From the NCBI GenBank assembly GCA_017893485.1, contig CM030362.1, forward strand, positions 259,630,755 to 259,694,754: DNA of 64,000 nucleotides, written 5' to 3'. The first letter of the stretch is position 1. Each line of letters opens with the position of its first letter. This stretch comes from Hemerocallis citrina. Its lineage: Eukaryota; Streptophyta; Magnoliopsida; Asparagales; Asphodelaceae. Below the pieces are notes generated by a model. It saw only the letters and a list, made by a program, of their open reading frames with translations, was not told where the DNA came from and did no database searches. A program made the position numbers and the translations under genes. Positions 1 to 11,342 of the stretch are shown here, in pieces.

Positions 1-315
1 ACTCATATAGAGCTGGTTGAGAGTTGTTTAATATTTTTCGAGGCTAGCTGATTGAGCTTTTTTTTTAGTTTTGTTTTTGAGCATTCTTATTTGGGGGGGG
101 GGGGGATGGCAGAAGTTAAACTAGTTGGCATGGCATAATAATGCAGCCCTAGGTAAATAAGTATTGTTGATTTAAACAAACAGTGAAATATAAGTGTGTT
201 CTGAGCCTATGATTACTTCAATTCATGATTTTGTTGCTTAGTACTACTTGGCCTTTTGTAGTGGTATTTAATTTCACGAATACATGATTAAGATAGTTGT
301 ATTCACTGTTTTCAG
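1..315. other. AT-rich edge sequence, no gene seen
   Basis: No coding exon is recognisable. It holds a run of 13 G at 93-105 and, from about 119, the left arm of an inverted repeat listed separately. A motif CTGATTGAGCT near 49 recurs three times at 1.65-1.75 kb. Confidence 0.5.
119..215 (+). repeat. Left arm of a diverged long-range inverted repeat
   Basis: This segment resembles the reverse complement of 7642-7738. Shared blocks include GGCATAATAATGCAGCCCTA (here) and a GTGTGTTCTGAGCCTA block. A weaker third copy lies near 4495-4545. The two arms bracket the formin fragment and the FAR1-type transposase, so they may be subterminal parts of one MULE-like element whose true end lies left of the window. 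That last step is inference. Confidence 0.55.
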
Positions 316-532
316 GAGCAGCAACAACCGTTAAATGTGGGAGGAAAAGGAAGGAGAAAGGACCATATATGGGAGGGGTTAACTCCAAGAAATCCAAGGT
401 AAATCGTAACAAAGAATTAATTTCATATTACAGCAAATTGTAAGGATAATCATCTTTTTTACTTTCATATAGGTGAACATCTCTAATGAGAGTCCTGGTG
501 GAGATGTAGGTGTAAACCAGCATGCAGTCTAA
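316..532 (+). pseudogene. Possible last two exons of an unknown gene
   Basis: Two short open segments have good plant splice borders: 316-398 (after TTTTCAG, before GTAAATC) and 473-532 (after a CATATAG acceptor, ending in TAA at 530-532). They share one frame across the intron. The predicted peptide is basic in exon one (CGRKRKEKGPYMGG) and Gly/Asn-rich in exon two (NISNESPGGD). I do not recognise the protein. No upstream exon or start is visible, so this may be a captured fragment or chance. It lies within the MULE-like block and on the strand opposite to the transposase. Confidence 0.25.
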
Positions 533-1651
533 TGAGAGTCCTACTTTCACCACTTTTTGAAGAGTAATTTAGTATTTTCACTTTGATCTTTTAAGTTTTT
601 AGATTCCACAAATCACAGTTCCAATTCTGGTATTTAACTTAATTTGATTGGCCTTTCCTGTGCAATCCTTAATCTACTCTTGAAGAAAATTTTGAATACT
701 CATGCTCAATCCAAATTAACAAAATGAGTATGTCTTCTCCTTAATCCAAATTAAGTAGTATTTTTTTTTTCTTTCCCTCAGATCAGATATATGTATGGTT
801 ACTTCCTCTGATATACAGCTGATAATAAAGGTTGAATCAGATCAAGCTTCAGTCAAAGTACAAAGGTAACTTGTAACTACATTACTATGTTTTTATTATG
901 GAAAAGTTTTGTGGATGGTAATCTTAGTAAGACTGAGAAACAGAGTTGGTTTGTAGGTTCAAGATCAGTAGAGTTGTGGATGGTAATCTTAGTGAAACTG
1001 TCATCACCAACTGCAGCAACCCTTTTTACTCTCGGCAGTCTCTTTGTGAAAACACAGCAGCAACTGCAGCAACATCAACTGCAGCAGCAGTGTAGCCCAA
1101 ATGCTCAGCAGTCTCCTTTGTTCATTTTGCAAGTATAATTTCCACAAGTTCAAAGCCTGAATAGTTGATTTAGATTATAGCTATTGTACCTTAGATGAAA
1201 AGAATGAAGTTATCTGTATAGTTATTATTTTATCATATTTTGTGTTGTAACAGCTCTGACTTGACAATTGACATACTTCTTAAGTGGTCAACCTTAGATG
1301 GATGCATCTCTTTAGTGGTTTAGACTGATGCTAACTCTGTTTACCAACCAGAGCAAAATTATTCTATTTGTTAATGAATCACTCGTTATTGTTCAACTGT
1401 GTTGCAAAAAGTATGAATCACCTTTGAGTTTTGATATCGGTTTGTGCTCTGAATTGAGTATGTATTGTGATCTTACAGATTTCTGGAGTCTGGTGAATAT
1501 AGCAACAGTTATGTTCTGATCTTACAGATCTAGCATGAATTTTCGGTGTGATTATTCTCTTCTCAGAATAACAGCCAAAATCTTAATAGTTCAGATTCAA
1601 TAAACAGGAAGCACAACACACAAGTTCAACCTACAAAAAATAGCTTTGTTT
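533..1651. other. Non-coding, nothing firm
   Basis: AT-rich sequence. An 83-codon reading frame at 887-1138 ends in a Gln-rich stretch (repeated CAGCAA/CAACTGCAG). It has no recognisable domain and is more likely a CAG-repeat artefact than a gene. Confidence 0.4.
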
Positions 1652-1763
1652 CTTGGCTGATTGAGCTCTTTTTTAGGTTGTTCATGAGCTGATTGAGCTT
1701 TGTTTATGTTGTAACTTGGCTGATTGAGCTATTTTTAATGTTGTATCTTGGCAGTTTGAGGCT
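1652..1763 (+). repeat. Short tandem repeat, period about 32 bp
   Basis: Three units begin with TTGGCTGATTGAGCT or TGAGCTGATTGAGCT, followed by T-rich spacers, and a fourth degenerate unit begins TTGGCAGTTTGAGG. Another copy of the core is at about 49. Confidence 0.6.
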
Positions 1764-2455
1764 GCACATAATACAAAAAATAGCTGAGTAAGGGGAATAT
1801 TGTTAGTATTCTGAAAAACATGGAACTGTTTCATACAATTGTACTTCAATAGTAAAATAGCGGTAAATAAATTTCTACATTCTTTATTGGCTCTGCTTTA
1901 TATTCTCTCTCAGTAGTAGATAACATAAAATCTGTCGGCTTAGAATAACACCACCATAAACTGAACATGAAGCCACAAATGTATAAGCTCAGTACAAGAG
2001 AATATGAAGATGAAGTTCAAAAAGTGTAAGCTCAGAACAACATAAATTGAACATGAAGTTGAAAATGTTTACCGAGTGAGCTCATACTAATACAATTAGA
2101 TCAATGCCACTTTGTTTCTACTAATACAATCAACTAAAAAAATGGCTAATACTAATACAAGTAGATCCCCGAGTGAGCTCATATCTTCACAGCAGCTGCA
2201 GGATCGCATGGTGAACAAGTTGTGGCCATGACTGTCAACGAAGATATTACTGTCTAAGGACTGATGATGAATGAAGTTGACGGCTGAGGGCAAATATTCG
2301 GGCATGGAACCAGAACAGCATCACCTCTTTGATCACTGAAGCTTCCCTGCATGCATATATATACTACATATAAATTATTGCCACAGATACATATACAACA
2401 TTGAGTAGAGTACTACATATAGACCTTGCATTCTAAGATATAAACAATAACATAC
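1764..2455. other. Non-coding, nothing firm
   Basis: AT-rich. Contains dispersed AAGCTCAGAACAAC-type motifs (near 1986 and 2029) that recur at 4.3-4.4 and 7.65 kb, which supports common membership in the MULE-like block. The downstream exons expected for the formin fragment could not be found here with confidence. Confidence 0.4.
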
Positions 2456-4118
2456 CACATTTGAATAGAGTGAAGTTAAGGCCCTCACTTCAGCTTCAGC
2501 ACCGACTGGAAACACCTTCAAATTCTGAAAATATCCTAACCAATTAGCAAGGAAACATTGTTCAGGAAGAGAAACTATGAAGATTAATAGATGAAAATGA
2601 TGGTCCTGATAGTGCTCTCCCTCCGTCCCTTGCCCCTTGCCTAACCCCCCAACACACAATAACAAGCACATTCACAATCTTGATCAGTTGTTTATTTGGT
2701 TCTTGGTTTTATTTGTGCCTTGGAGTTAAATTAAATTCCATGGCAAACCAACTATCTAGATTATTTACTACTATCTAGGTGAACTTCGAGAATATCAAGT
2801 GTAAGATTATGACAAGCCCCTCCTTTGTCCATACTTCTCTTGACGAGAAATATGGCATGAAAGCAGGTTTACTTCAAAGCTCACAGTTGTTAAATTAATA
2901 AAATGGAAGCTTAGAACAGCCAACTATACCTTGGAAGCAGCTTCCTGGCTAACAAGATCCTTGAAGGAATCAAGGAGTTCTGGAAGCTTATCTGCAAGAA
3001 CCTGCAGGTTGAAAGCAAAGCATAAGCAACGGAAGCATAAAATACCAAATATGCAAGGATGAACAATAACTTTTAAGGAAATGAAACAAAATGTACGCTA
3101 GGGCACTAAGTTTAGTCCACAAATACGTAAACAGGAAAATAGATTCCGTCAACTTGAAGAAACGAAATGGAAAGAACAGCTTCAAGCAAAATAGAGATTT
3201 ATCCTATAGCCTACTCATAACTTGCATAATAAAGAATGTAGGTTCACAGGGAAGATGGTACCTTGCACAAATAATTCATCAGAGTCGTCTTATTGTTCCG
3301 TGCCCGCGTATCTGTGAGCTTCAAGAGGCTATCCAGCCTAAATCCAAAGGCAGAACCTCCATATATTTACATATAAAATATTCGCCTCCCCAATAAAATA
3401 TTCTCCTATCCTCCCAAAGGACCAACACTATTTGTCTTCTCATTGCTTCTTTCTACTTGTAGAGTTCACCTTGTTCCCTCATATCTCTTCTCCTCTAGTT
3501 TGGACATAACAGTTTATACCAAGACCAAACATATCATATCAGGATTTTTCCTATTCATACTCCTTCTAACTCTAATATTGTCTATATGATAGGCGATAAT
3601 AATCCAGATGCCAAGTTTTTTAATCTTGCTTCCCACATCAAAGATGACACCTTAATCATCTTCAATAGAGATATCAGTAGATAGATAGTTTCTATGTATT
3701 AAAAGAAATTATTTTTATATTTATTTATTATCTTTCTAAGTGTATCAAAAGCTATTGATTTAGAATAACAAAATTTCACCTCTGTGCATGCACTGAAGCA
3801 TAAATATACTTCTCATATAACCCACTGAAGTGACAAGAATATTGATGAATGATCTCCAAGTACTAAACGGACTGTACAAGTGTTAGATCAATTATTTTGC
3901 AGCCATTACTAGCTTAAGAAGAAAAAAAAAGAAAAGAAATTGCGTACTGCAAGTAGACTGGTATAGAATATCGTATTGCGAATCTAAACAACTTTTTTTT
4001 TGTAAAGATAAAGAAAAATCATTCTGCAGGAATTAACTCACCCCTCGCAGTTCCCCGATTCAATGCATTTCCTAAAGACAGAATCGGCTGCATCACTCTC
4101 CTCAATTTGGCAGAATTT
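2456..4118 (-). pseudogene. Formin FH2-domain gene fragment (plant class II-like)
   Basis: Formins nucleate and elongate actin filaments through the FH2 domain. Four exons fit on the minus strand: 4118-4042, 3356-3262, 3001-2930 and 2524-2456. The first three join in frame at GT-AG borders. Recognisable FH2 motifs are ILSLGNALNRGTARG (exon 1), LDSLLKLTDTRARNNK then TLMNYLCK (exon 2), LADKLPELLDSFKDLV (exon 3) and AEAEVRALTSLYS (exon 4). The stretch expected between exons 3 and 4 (roughly 40 residues in family members) was not found between 2525 and 2929. The N-terminal PTEN-like and proline-rich FH1 parts, the start codon and the C-terminal FH2 end are also missing. It is therefore a fragment, with no internal stop in the exons present. 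It lies 880 bp from the FAR1-type transposase on the same strand and inside the inverted arms, which suggests capture by a MULE. Confidence 0.8.
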
Positions 4119-4997
4119 CTAATATGTTCACGAAATTAAACATCCTAAGTAGTAAGATCATAATTAGATAAACCAACTACAGCACCAAAAAGGATAATAT
4201 CACAGTTCAAGGGAACTTCATAACTACTTGAGAACTGAGTAATTTGACTTCTCATAGAAAATGCCAACTTATCAAAAATTGTGAATCGAAATGTAGAAAT
4301 TTGTAGGCTCAGAAAAACACTTGGCAACAAAACTTGAAAGCTTAGAAAAACAACATCAAAAAAAATGTGTAGGCTCTGAACAATAACACCACCAAAAAAT
4401 GTTTAAGCTCAGAACAACAATAACTTGTACGACCGTACACAAGTGCGGAAAATATTTCCAAAAAATCAAGTATAAGTGAGTCAAATGCAGATATTTGAGT
4501 TTGTCACTAGGGCTGCTAAATTAAGCCATGCCTACTAGTTCCAACCAAATTGTTGTTTTGCATCTCCATCTCTTCCAAGGCAATCAGTTTAAGCACAAAA
4601 TTATGAAAATCATTTTACTTGTCTTGTATAAAGTTTTCATCACTGCCTACACACCCCAGTAGAGAAAACTCATGCTTCAACAAATTCATGCATAAACAAA
4701 ATCAGTCATAAACTGTTCATCACTGCCTACTAACTTGGTATTATTTGTATAAACAAAATCATTTTACCAACTTTTCGAAGATGGTGAAAAATCATGCATT
4801 TCTGTTATACCCATCATCAATTTACCTGCAAATAGTCAAGAAATAACGATTAATTTAACATATGAACATATTTGGAATGGCTCAAAAATAATTACACATA
4901 TAGCAAAAAAATATGAAGATAATCATGTAAGACGCTTACCTACAAAATCCACAGACATAAACTACTAAAGTTCATGCAATATTTGGAGCCTCTTCCG
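4119..4997. other. Non-coding spacer with dispersed motifs
   Basis: Lies between the formin fragment and the transposase. Contains AAGCTCAGAACAAC-like motifs at about 4303, 4340, 4370 and 4409, and a block near 4495-4545 related to the inverted-repeat arms. A 61-codon frame at 4145-4330 (minus) shows no domain. Confidence 0.45.
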
Positions 4998-7404
4998 TTA
5001 TGGGTTCCATTCTTGAAAAGTAGTTGAAGCTTGTGACTCATTCAAATTAGAACTACACGAATAATAAGCACCAATTAAATAAAAGATATATTATATTTGA
5101 CAAGTTGAAATAAATTATATATGAAAATACCAACCTTTCCTTCAAAGGGCAAGTCCGACTGTCATGATTAACAAGCTTCTTGCATAAACGACACTTCCTT
5201 AATGGCTTTGCGGCCTTCTCCATGACTTTCTCCTTCCCTCCTTTAATTCGCTTCCCACTACCTTTGGTCTTTGCAATATCCGGTACATGAATGTTTACTG
5301 ATTTAGGTAAGGAAGTGCTTCTTGCTTGTAATTCTTGGGGCATATCTTGTTGCAATTCTGCAATATCGGCAACTACTAATGTTTTGACCTTTTGGCACAT
5401 CTCTTTGGATGAGCGAGCAATCCTCATCAACTTGTGGATTTCATTTGACAACTCCACTATATCCAAATCTTGTGGACTGCCGTAGCTACCAATAATTTCT
5501 TCGCCACCATCATCATACACAATCTCGGTAGTTACTGAGGCGGTCCACCGCTTTAAGATATAAGATTGAGGTAGGCAATCAACAAACTCATTCCTCAAAA
5601 CAACAAGGATGTGTCTACAAGGAATTCTATCAACATCAAATTTTCTACATGTACAGGACCCAGCATTATCCATTCCTTTATATAACACATCCCTTGTTTT
5701 GTCTAATTTTTGTGACATTCCCATTCTCCTCACAATATAGTGCCACACACTCCCATTAGCATCTTTCATTAAAGAGGCGTAGTTCAGACTTTGAACTAAT
5801 TCATCTTCAAATACATGAAATTTCTCTCTCGTATACACCTCAGACATTTGTTTCTCAATTTCTAAATCTATTTGCAGTTTTGGTTTTGTATGAAGAGTTG
5901 TGTAGACTGCTGCTAACTGATTTTGTCTTTGTTTCCTTATCGCCCTTTCAAACCTCGTAATAAATTCGTGTAAAGAATTTTTACTATTAACATACTTGTC
6001 CACAAAAGCATTCATACTTTCTGATCTTTGAGTTGTGCAAATTTCAGCAGTGAAAATATGCTTAGCATAAGCTGGTATCCATTTTTCACGAACCTCATAA
6101 ATATCAGAAAGCCAAGGATTACCTGCAATTTCAATATTTATCAAGTATTAAGACTACTAAAAATTTGTTAGCTACGGTAAAAATCATTAATTCAAGGGTT
6201 ACCTGAAATAGACAAATTAGCGTTCATAACTTCATTCCATCTCATCTCAAACTCTTCCGGTGTCTCTGAATCCCAAATGCTACTATGAAATGGAATGCTA
6301 AAATCACTATTAAGGCCCGGACCACCAAGCTTATCTGGAAGCTTTTTAAGAATGTGCCACATACATACCCTGTGGTTGGAACCAGGAAAACATAGTCGGA
6401 TAGCATTTTCCATTGCGGGATCTTGATCTGTAATAATAACTGTAGGTGGATGCGCACACATTGTTTCACCCCATTTTTCAAACAACCAAAGAAACGACTT
6501 GGTCGTTTCTTTATTTATGAAAGCTACACCAAAATTGACAGATTGACCATGGTGATTAACTCCAGTAAACGGAGTAAAAACCAATTTGTACTGATTTGTG
6601 TCATATGTAGTATAAAAAATTAGCACATCACCAAAATGCTTGTAAGCTTTCCTGGCTAGAGCATCAGCCCAAAAGACATGAGTTAATTTGTTGTCTTCAT
6701 CCACCTTATAATGAAAACAAAAAGAAGGATTCATATCTTTTTCGTCTTGCAAGTGCTCCATCAATAGATCCACATCATAAGCTCTACTCCGATCCTTGTC
6801 TCTTTGCATCGAATTCCTAATGTCCTTTTTAGTACAATGAATGTTACTGAAACCCTCATTTTCTATCTCCATGTAGGACATAAACTCCGAAGTTCTTATG
6901 TTAGCTTCTTTGAACGAACTAAGTAAACTTTTTTGTGCTTCGGAAACAGTTCTATTACTTCTTAAAAACTGTTGCTTTCTAGGTGTAATACAAGAATGAG
7001 TGTGCTCCTCAACAAACCTTCGGATCGACCATCTCCCATCGTCATCTTTTTGAATTCGTATTTGAGCCATACACTCTTCTCTAGTCACAGCCCTTCTCCT
7101 TCTCTTGATGACATTTGAAGAAGATGGTTCTTCAATACCCGCAACGTTCACTCCTTCCTCTAAAGTTGTCGGCTTACCTTACTTAGAGCATACAAATAGT
7201 TGTGAATACCTCTCCTTTGTAGTAGTATCCATCATTGTGGCAGATTTGTGAACAGAAAAACCAGCTAATTTTGCATATTTTTTTATAAAATTCATAACCT
7301 TCCTCTAAACTAGCAAATACTAAACCAACATTTGGTTTAGAATCATCATCAACGTCTCTCCAACCCTTATGAACCTCTTGGCTTAGTAACTCTTCAAACT
7401 CCAT
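4998..7404 (-). pseudogene. FAR1-related / MULE transposase gene, broken
   Basis: FAR1/FHY3-type proteins are transcription factors derived from MULE transposases. Order on the minus strand: FAR1 DNA-binding start (7404-7183), rest of that domain and the MULE core (7178-6203), intron 6202-6123 (80 bp, G|GT...AG|GT), second core half and SWIM zinc finger (6122-5135; CTCRKFDVDRIPCRH), a CRLCKK...TCP finger, intron 5134-5053 (82 bp), and a last exon 5052-4998 ending TAA. Splicing at these borders keeps one frame to the stop. Breaks: a 1-bp frameshift at the run of seven T at 7278-7284, and an in-frame TAA at 7181-7179 in the region after FVCSK. The first catalytic aspartate of the usual FDTTY motif reads FYTTY (GAT to TAT), while ITDQDPAM and the SESMN glutamate remain. 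The start is the ATG at 7404. It is either a MULE transposase relic or a dead FRS gene; the nearby inverted arms favour a transposon. Confidence 0.85.
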
Positions 7405-8319
7405 TCTACATAGAAAAAAATATAATAAACATACATAATAAACATATAGAAGAGGTCATCTAACATTTCCAAAATCTCCATCTTCCTGCTAAACAAATTT
7501 GTGGGAAAAAAATTAATACATAATTTTACCTTTTTTTAAAAGGTCTTAATCGACTCAAAATTAATTAAATAAATGCAGGCTTACTAAAGCTTATTCGGAA
7601 TATTTTTCATCATCATAGTTGTCTTCAACACATTAACTCAATTAGTCGTAGGCTCAGAACACACTTCTATATATTCATTTTGCAAATCAAGCATTAAGAT
7701 TAGTCTAGGGCTGCATTATTATGCCGTGTCAACTAGTAGTAACTAATTAGCTTGTTAGGTAGTGCATATCATCATTACCTAGACCAACACACAAAAACGG
7801 CCATGGGGCCTCTTCTGATATACCAAAAAATTAATAGCTGTGAATACCAATCCTTATCATGAGAAGAGATCATAGTAACTGATAAAAATACAAGGTACAA
7901 TATATATACAGTAGAGGCCACCTCGCGCCTCTTCTAATAAACGAAACAGGGGAATAAACTAAAAAAGCCAATATGACACTCAAACACACTATCATACACT
8001 ATATAATGGCAAACCAAACCTCAGTAATAACATTTTAACAGACCTAACAAATATGAGTACACACATGAGTTACGAGTACACACATCTCCTTCTTTAGAAT
8101 TCTGATACAATGCTGAAAATCGATATGGTGGAATACTTATAAACTGCTCTACAGGAAGGATCTTCAATTCTGAACAACTCATACAGTCACGTATTTTGTA
8201 CCTTTTATCTACATAAAATTCTAATCATGCAGGTAAAGACTCAATTTTTCATAGTGAAACTTGAAATAAGAAAACAAAATGTAATTTGAAACTGAGAATA
8301 CCTGATAAGAATGATTGGG
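7405..8319. other. Upstream region of the transposase, no gene
   Basis: AT-rich, with the right arm of the long inverted repeat at 7642-7738. Beyond that I see no structure that I can name. Confidence 0.4.
7642..7738 (-). repeat. Right arm of the diverged long-range inverted repeat
   Basis: Reverse complement resembles 119-215, sharing GGCATAATAATGCAGCCCTA and a GTGTGTTCTGAGCCTA block. See the left arm. Confidence 0.55.
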
Positions 8320-8815
8320 GGCTAGGGTTTCTATTCGAATCGCTGAGGAATCGAAACCCTAATCGCACTTTGGGTTTGACGTCGAAGAGTGAGAGAGAGC
8401 CTCGAAACCCTAATTGCGATTTGGGTCTTTGATCGCCAAGAGAGAGAAAGAGACCACTGAGACCAGCAGATTTGGGGGCTAGGGTTTCTCGTCGAAGAGA
8501 GTGACAGAATCCAAGAAAGTAGAAATCGAAACCGTTCTTCGACGAAAAGAGAGAGAGAGAATCGAAGATGCTCAGTATGGTTTCTCGTTGAAGGGAGAAA
8601 GAGAACGGTCCGATCGTAAGCTGAAGTTTTCTTGTCGAAGAGAGAGAGAGATCGATAGAGATAAGAATGGGGGTTTCTCTCCGACGATTAGGGTTTCATC
8701 GAAGAAGGAGAGCGCGGGAGTAAGAAAAGGAGAGGAGGCTAGGGTTTCTTACGACCGAAGAGAGAGCGGGACTCAGCTGGGAGGATACTGCCAAAAGAAA
8801 AGAAGAGGGTAAATG
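8320..8815. promoter_or_regulatory. Telo-box and purine-rich 5' region, likely promoter/leader
   Basis: Six telo-box type motifs (CTAGGGTTT or AAACCCTAAT) occur near 8321, 8354, 8405, 8479, 8688 and 8739, in both orientations, inside GAGAGA-rich DNA with repeated CGAAGAGAGAGAG. Telo-boxes are common in plant promoters and 5' leaders. The minus-strand transposase starts 0.9 kb away, so this could be its promoter or part of a terminal repeat. A 103-codon frame at 8501-8812 is low-complexity Arg/Glu and probably not a gene. Confidence 0.45.
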
Positions 8816-8950
8816 ACCATTTTACCCTCAACAAAACAGCTGAGAGAACGGGATCTGATCTCAGCCATTCGATCTGAATCAAACTAGATCGGATGGCTGG
8901 TAACTCCCGCTCACGATAAGGAGCCTATCTCACCATCTCACTAATAGACT

Positions 8951-8952
<2 letters not shown>

Positions 8953-9043
<91 letters not shown>
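8953..9043 (+). repeat. (CT)n(AT)n compound microsatellite
   Basis: An uninterrupted CT run at about 8953-9008 is followed directly by an AT run to about 9043. Confidence 0.95.
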
Positions 9044-9045
<2 letters not shown>

Positions 9046-9143
9046 CATTTCATTCTCTCTCTAGTCTAAGAGCATCCACAGTCGTTTGCTATTATCATTT
9101 CATTCTCTCTCTAGTCTAAGAGCATCCACAGTCGTTTGCTATT
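9044..9143 (+). repeat. Perfect 50-bp tandem duplication
   Basis: 9044-9093 and 9094-9143 are the same apart from the first and last few bases. Each copy contains CTAAGAGCATCCACAGTCGT, the end of the TIR element that follows. Confidence 0.9.
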
Positions 9144-9807
9144 TATCCACTTTATGCATTTTAAAGCAAACGAAAAGCTGTAGTCGTTTGGTATTTATGC
9201 ATATTTTGACGATTTCATAACAGTAGATGGCTATATATGAGAGCGGATATAAGAAAAATGCATATTATACAGGACGGATGAAGATCCGTCCCACTACAAT
9301 TTTTTTATTTTTATTTCTTAGATGGAACTAGACAGTCCGTCGCTTCATAAAAAAATATTAATTCGTATAAAATAAAACCCAAAAAATACCCCTCCCGGAA
9401 CTAGAAGTTCCGTCCCTTGGGTTATTTTTTAAAAAAAAATTAATTAAATGAATGACAATTTTGCTTCCGACGTCCATATCTGCATGGTATCTTTTAAATT
9501 TTTTATGCATGGAATCTTTTATATGTATTACAAGAACAACTAGAAGTTCTCACCCTATTTGCATGTAATCTTTTAAATAATTATTTTTTCCTTTTGACGG
9601 ATCTTCAAGATCCGTCTAACGAATTTTTTTAATTAAATAATTCATTTTATATGCACTTCGCCCTCCGACGGATCTCCAAAGTCCGTCTTATATTTTTTAA
9701 TTTTAAATTGCTATAATATAACATTCGACGATTGCAGCAAACGCTATATATGCTATATGTAAATATGCATTTTGCCATTTTTTGGCAATCACGACTGTGG
9801 ATGCCCT
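9119..9807. mobile_element. Non-autonomous TIR element (MITE-like)
   Basis: Left end AGAGCATCCACAGTCGT (9119-9135) is nearly the reverse complement of the right end ACGACTGTGGATGCCCT (9791-9807). There is no coding capacity. Inside are several short palindromes built on GACGGAT/ATCCGTC (9270-9690). The superfamily is not certain because I could not settle a target duplication. Confidence 0.6.
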
Positions 9808-10639
9808 GAGAGCAGTCTGGCTGTCCTAGTAAAGGAAAACCAACTAGGATTAACTTGGAAGAAGCTAGAAAAAAAAAACAGAAGAGAACTAAATCTTCTC
9901 TAGTATGATAGTACCATCAAGTTTTTTCTTTATGGGAGGAGCGCCTGCCGTGCTTTCTTTATGTCATCAAATAGCTAAGCATCTTTGATTTTCTATGCTA
10001 AGTGGTACACGAAGAATTCTTATCCTGCCACGTTTTTCATTTTTTTACAAATTATCCTGAATATTCTGGCATACCTTAGATATATATGGGTACAGTCATC
10101 ACTGATTTATTGTTCCAGCTATTATTGGTACTGGCCCCCACAAAATAAATTAGGACAACTGGTTTGGAACACGCCAATCCATCCAAAAGAGGTGGTCCCA
10201 TCATGTCCAAGTCTCTCCACAAGTATCCTCTTCCGACGAGGATAACTGGATAAGCTTTGAAAAGTATAGTCTATATATAATTGTGACCAATAATTGTGAG
10301 TCTCTTTAGTTCAATTATATTGTTGTTGACATTGAAATCTAAGAATAACAAAACGAATGAATAAAGATATAAAAAACGTGATTTGGTTCTCAAACACTAC
10401 ATCTACCACAATCACGACGCCAAACATCAGATTTCAGTCTGTTTCGGGATAACTGGAATGGGCTCACACGGTTCTTTCCTTTTCTGGAGGTGCACCAACT
10501 GATAAACTCATCAGCACCTGTCAACATCACTTAATAGCTATACTTAATAGCTAAATAATTACATATCTATACTATATATACTTAATAGTAGCTAATAATT
10601 ACATATCCACCCTAATTATCTTTAGTTTATTAAAGGTTG
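9808..10639. other. Non-coding, nothing recognised
   Basis: An 86-codon frame at 9985-10245 has no domain. No repeat or RNA feature is apparent. Confidence 0.4.
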
Positions 10640-10886
10640 ATTAGGGAATTTTTGAAACGGACGGCATATCGAGTGCCGTCCGACGCCTAGAACAGTATTT
10701 TGCACGTCTGGGACGGCTCTTCGACCACCGTCGCTGACTTATCGATAAAGCTATTTCGTCTCTCATATATAGCAATCGACTGTAGCGATTTATCGATAAT
10801 ATCGATATATAGCAAACCACTGCAGCTACTTTTTAAGCTATATATCGATATTATCGATATATAGATAACGACTACAGATGCTCTTA
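10640..10886. repeat. Hairpin-rich TIR-element remnant
   Basis: Contains GGACGGCA/TGCCGTCC arms near 10662-10684 and a perfect 23-bp inverted repeat (10791-10813 with 10837-10859, 23-nt loop) built on ATCGATATATAGC. The right edge CTACAGATGCTCTTAG (about 10871-10886) resembles the end of the 9119-9807 element. The left terminus is not identified. Confidence 0.5.
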
Positions 10887-11342
10887 GAAGGATGAATTAA
10901 TATTTCTAGGAAATTATTTAGTTTACTGCTGCTGTACATTGTGAAGCTTCTTCGGATGGCCAATCTTATCATAGTTCTGACCTCAGTCATGTACCAAGTA
11001 TTCTGATAAGAACAAGGCTTGAAGGCATGTTGATCCAAACAAGCGAAGTCAATCTGTGCATCGCTTCCACTTTGCTAACTATTTAAAGCCTCATATTCAA
11101 AAATTGATAACCACTTTTCCCTATGTTGCTCAAGTTACAATGCATCCACAATTACACCAATTAAATTCTGTTCTCCTCAACCACTGTATCTTATAGCCTT
11201 CCATACGACACACATCATACAGACCCAAAAATCTCGTATTTTAGTATTTCTAGAGGTTCAAATTATAAAGTTTGTCGCTTTCAATTTAAGGTTAAACCGA
11301 ACCTCAATTATGTGAGACAATAATTGCAGGCTAGGAGGTCAC
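10887..11342. other. Non-coding, nothing recognised
   Basis: Ordinary AT-rich sequence up to the copia LTR edge. A 66-codon frame at 10838-11038 (minus) has no domain. Confidence 0.4.

Noticed and set aside
887..1138. Gln-rich protein-coding gene
   Set aside because: Short frame ending in a CAG-type repeat, no domain and no supporting exon structure.
8501..8812. 103-codon Arg/Glu/Lys-rich frame
   Set aside because: Low-complexity GAGAGA/CGAAGA sequence with telo-boxes; no domain.
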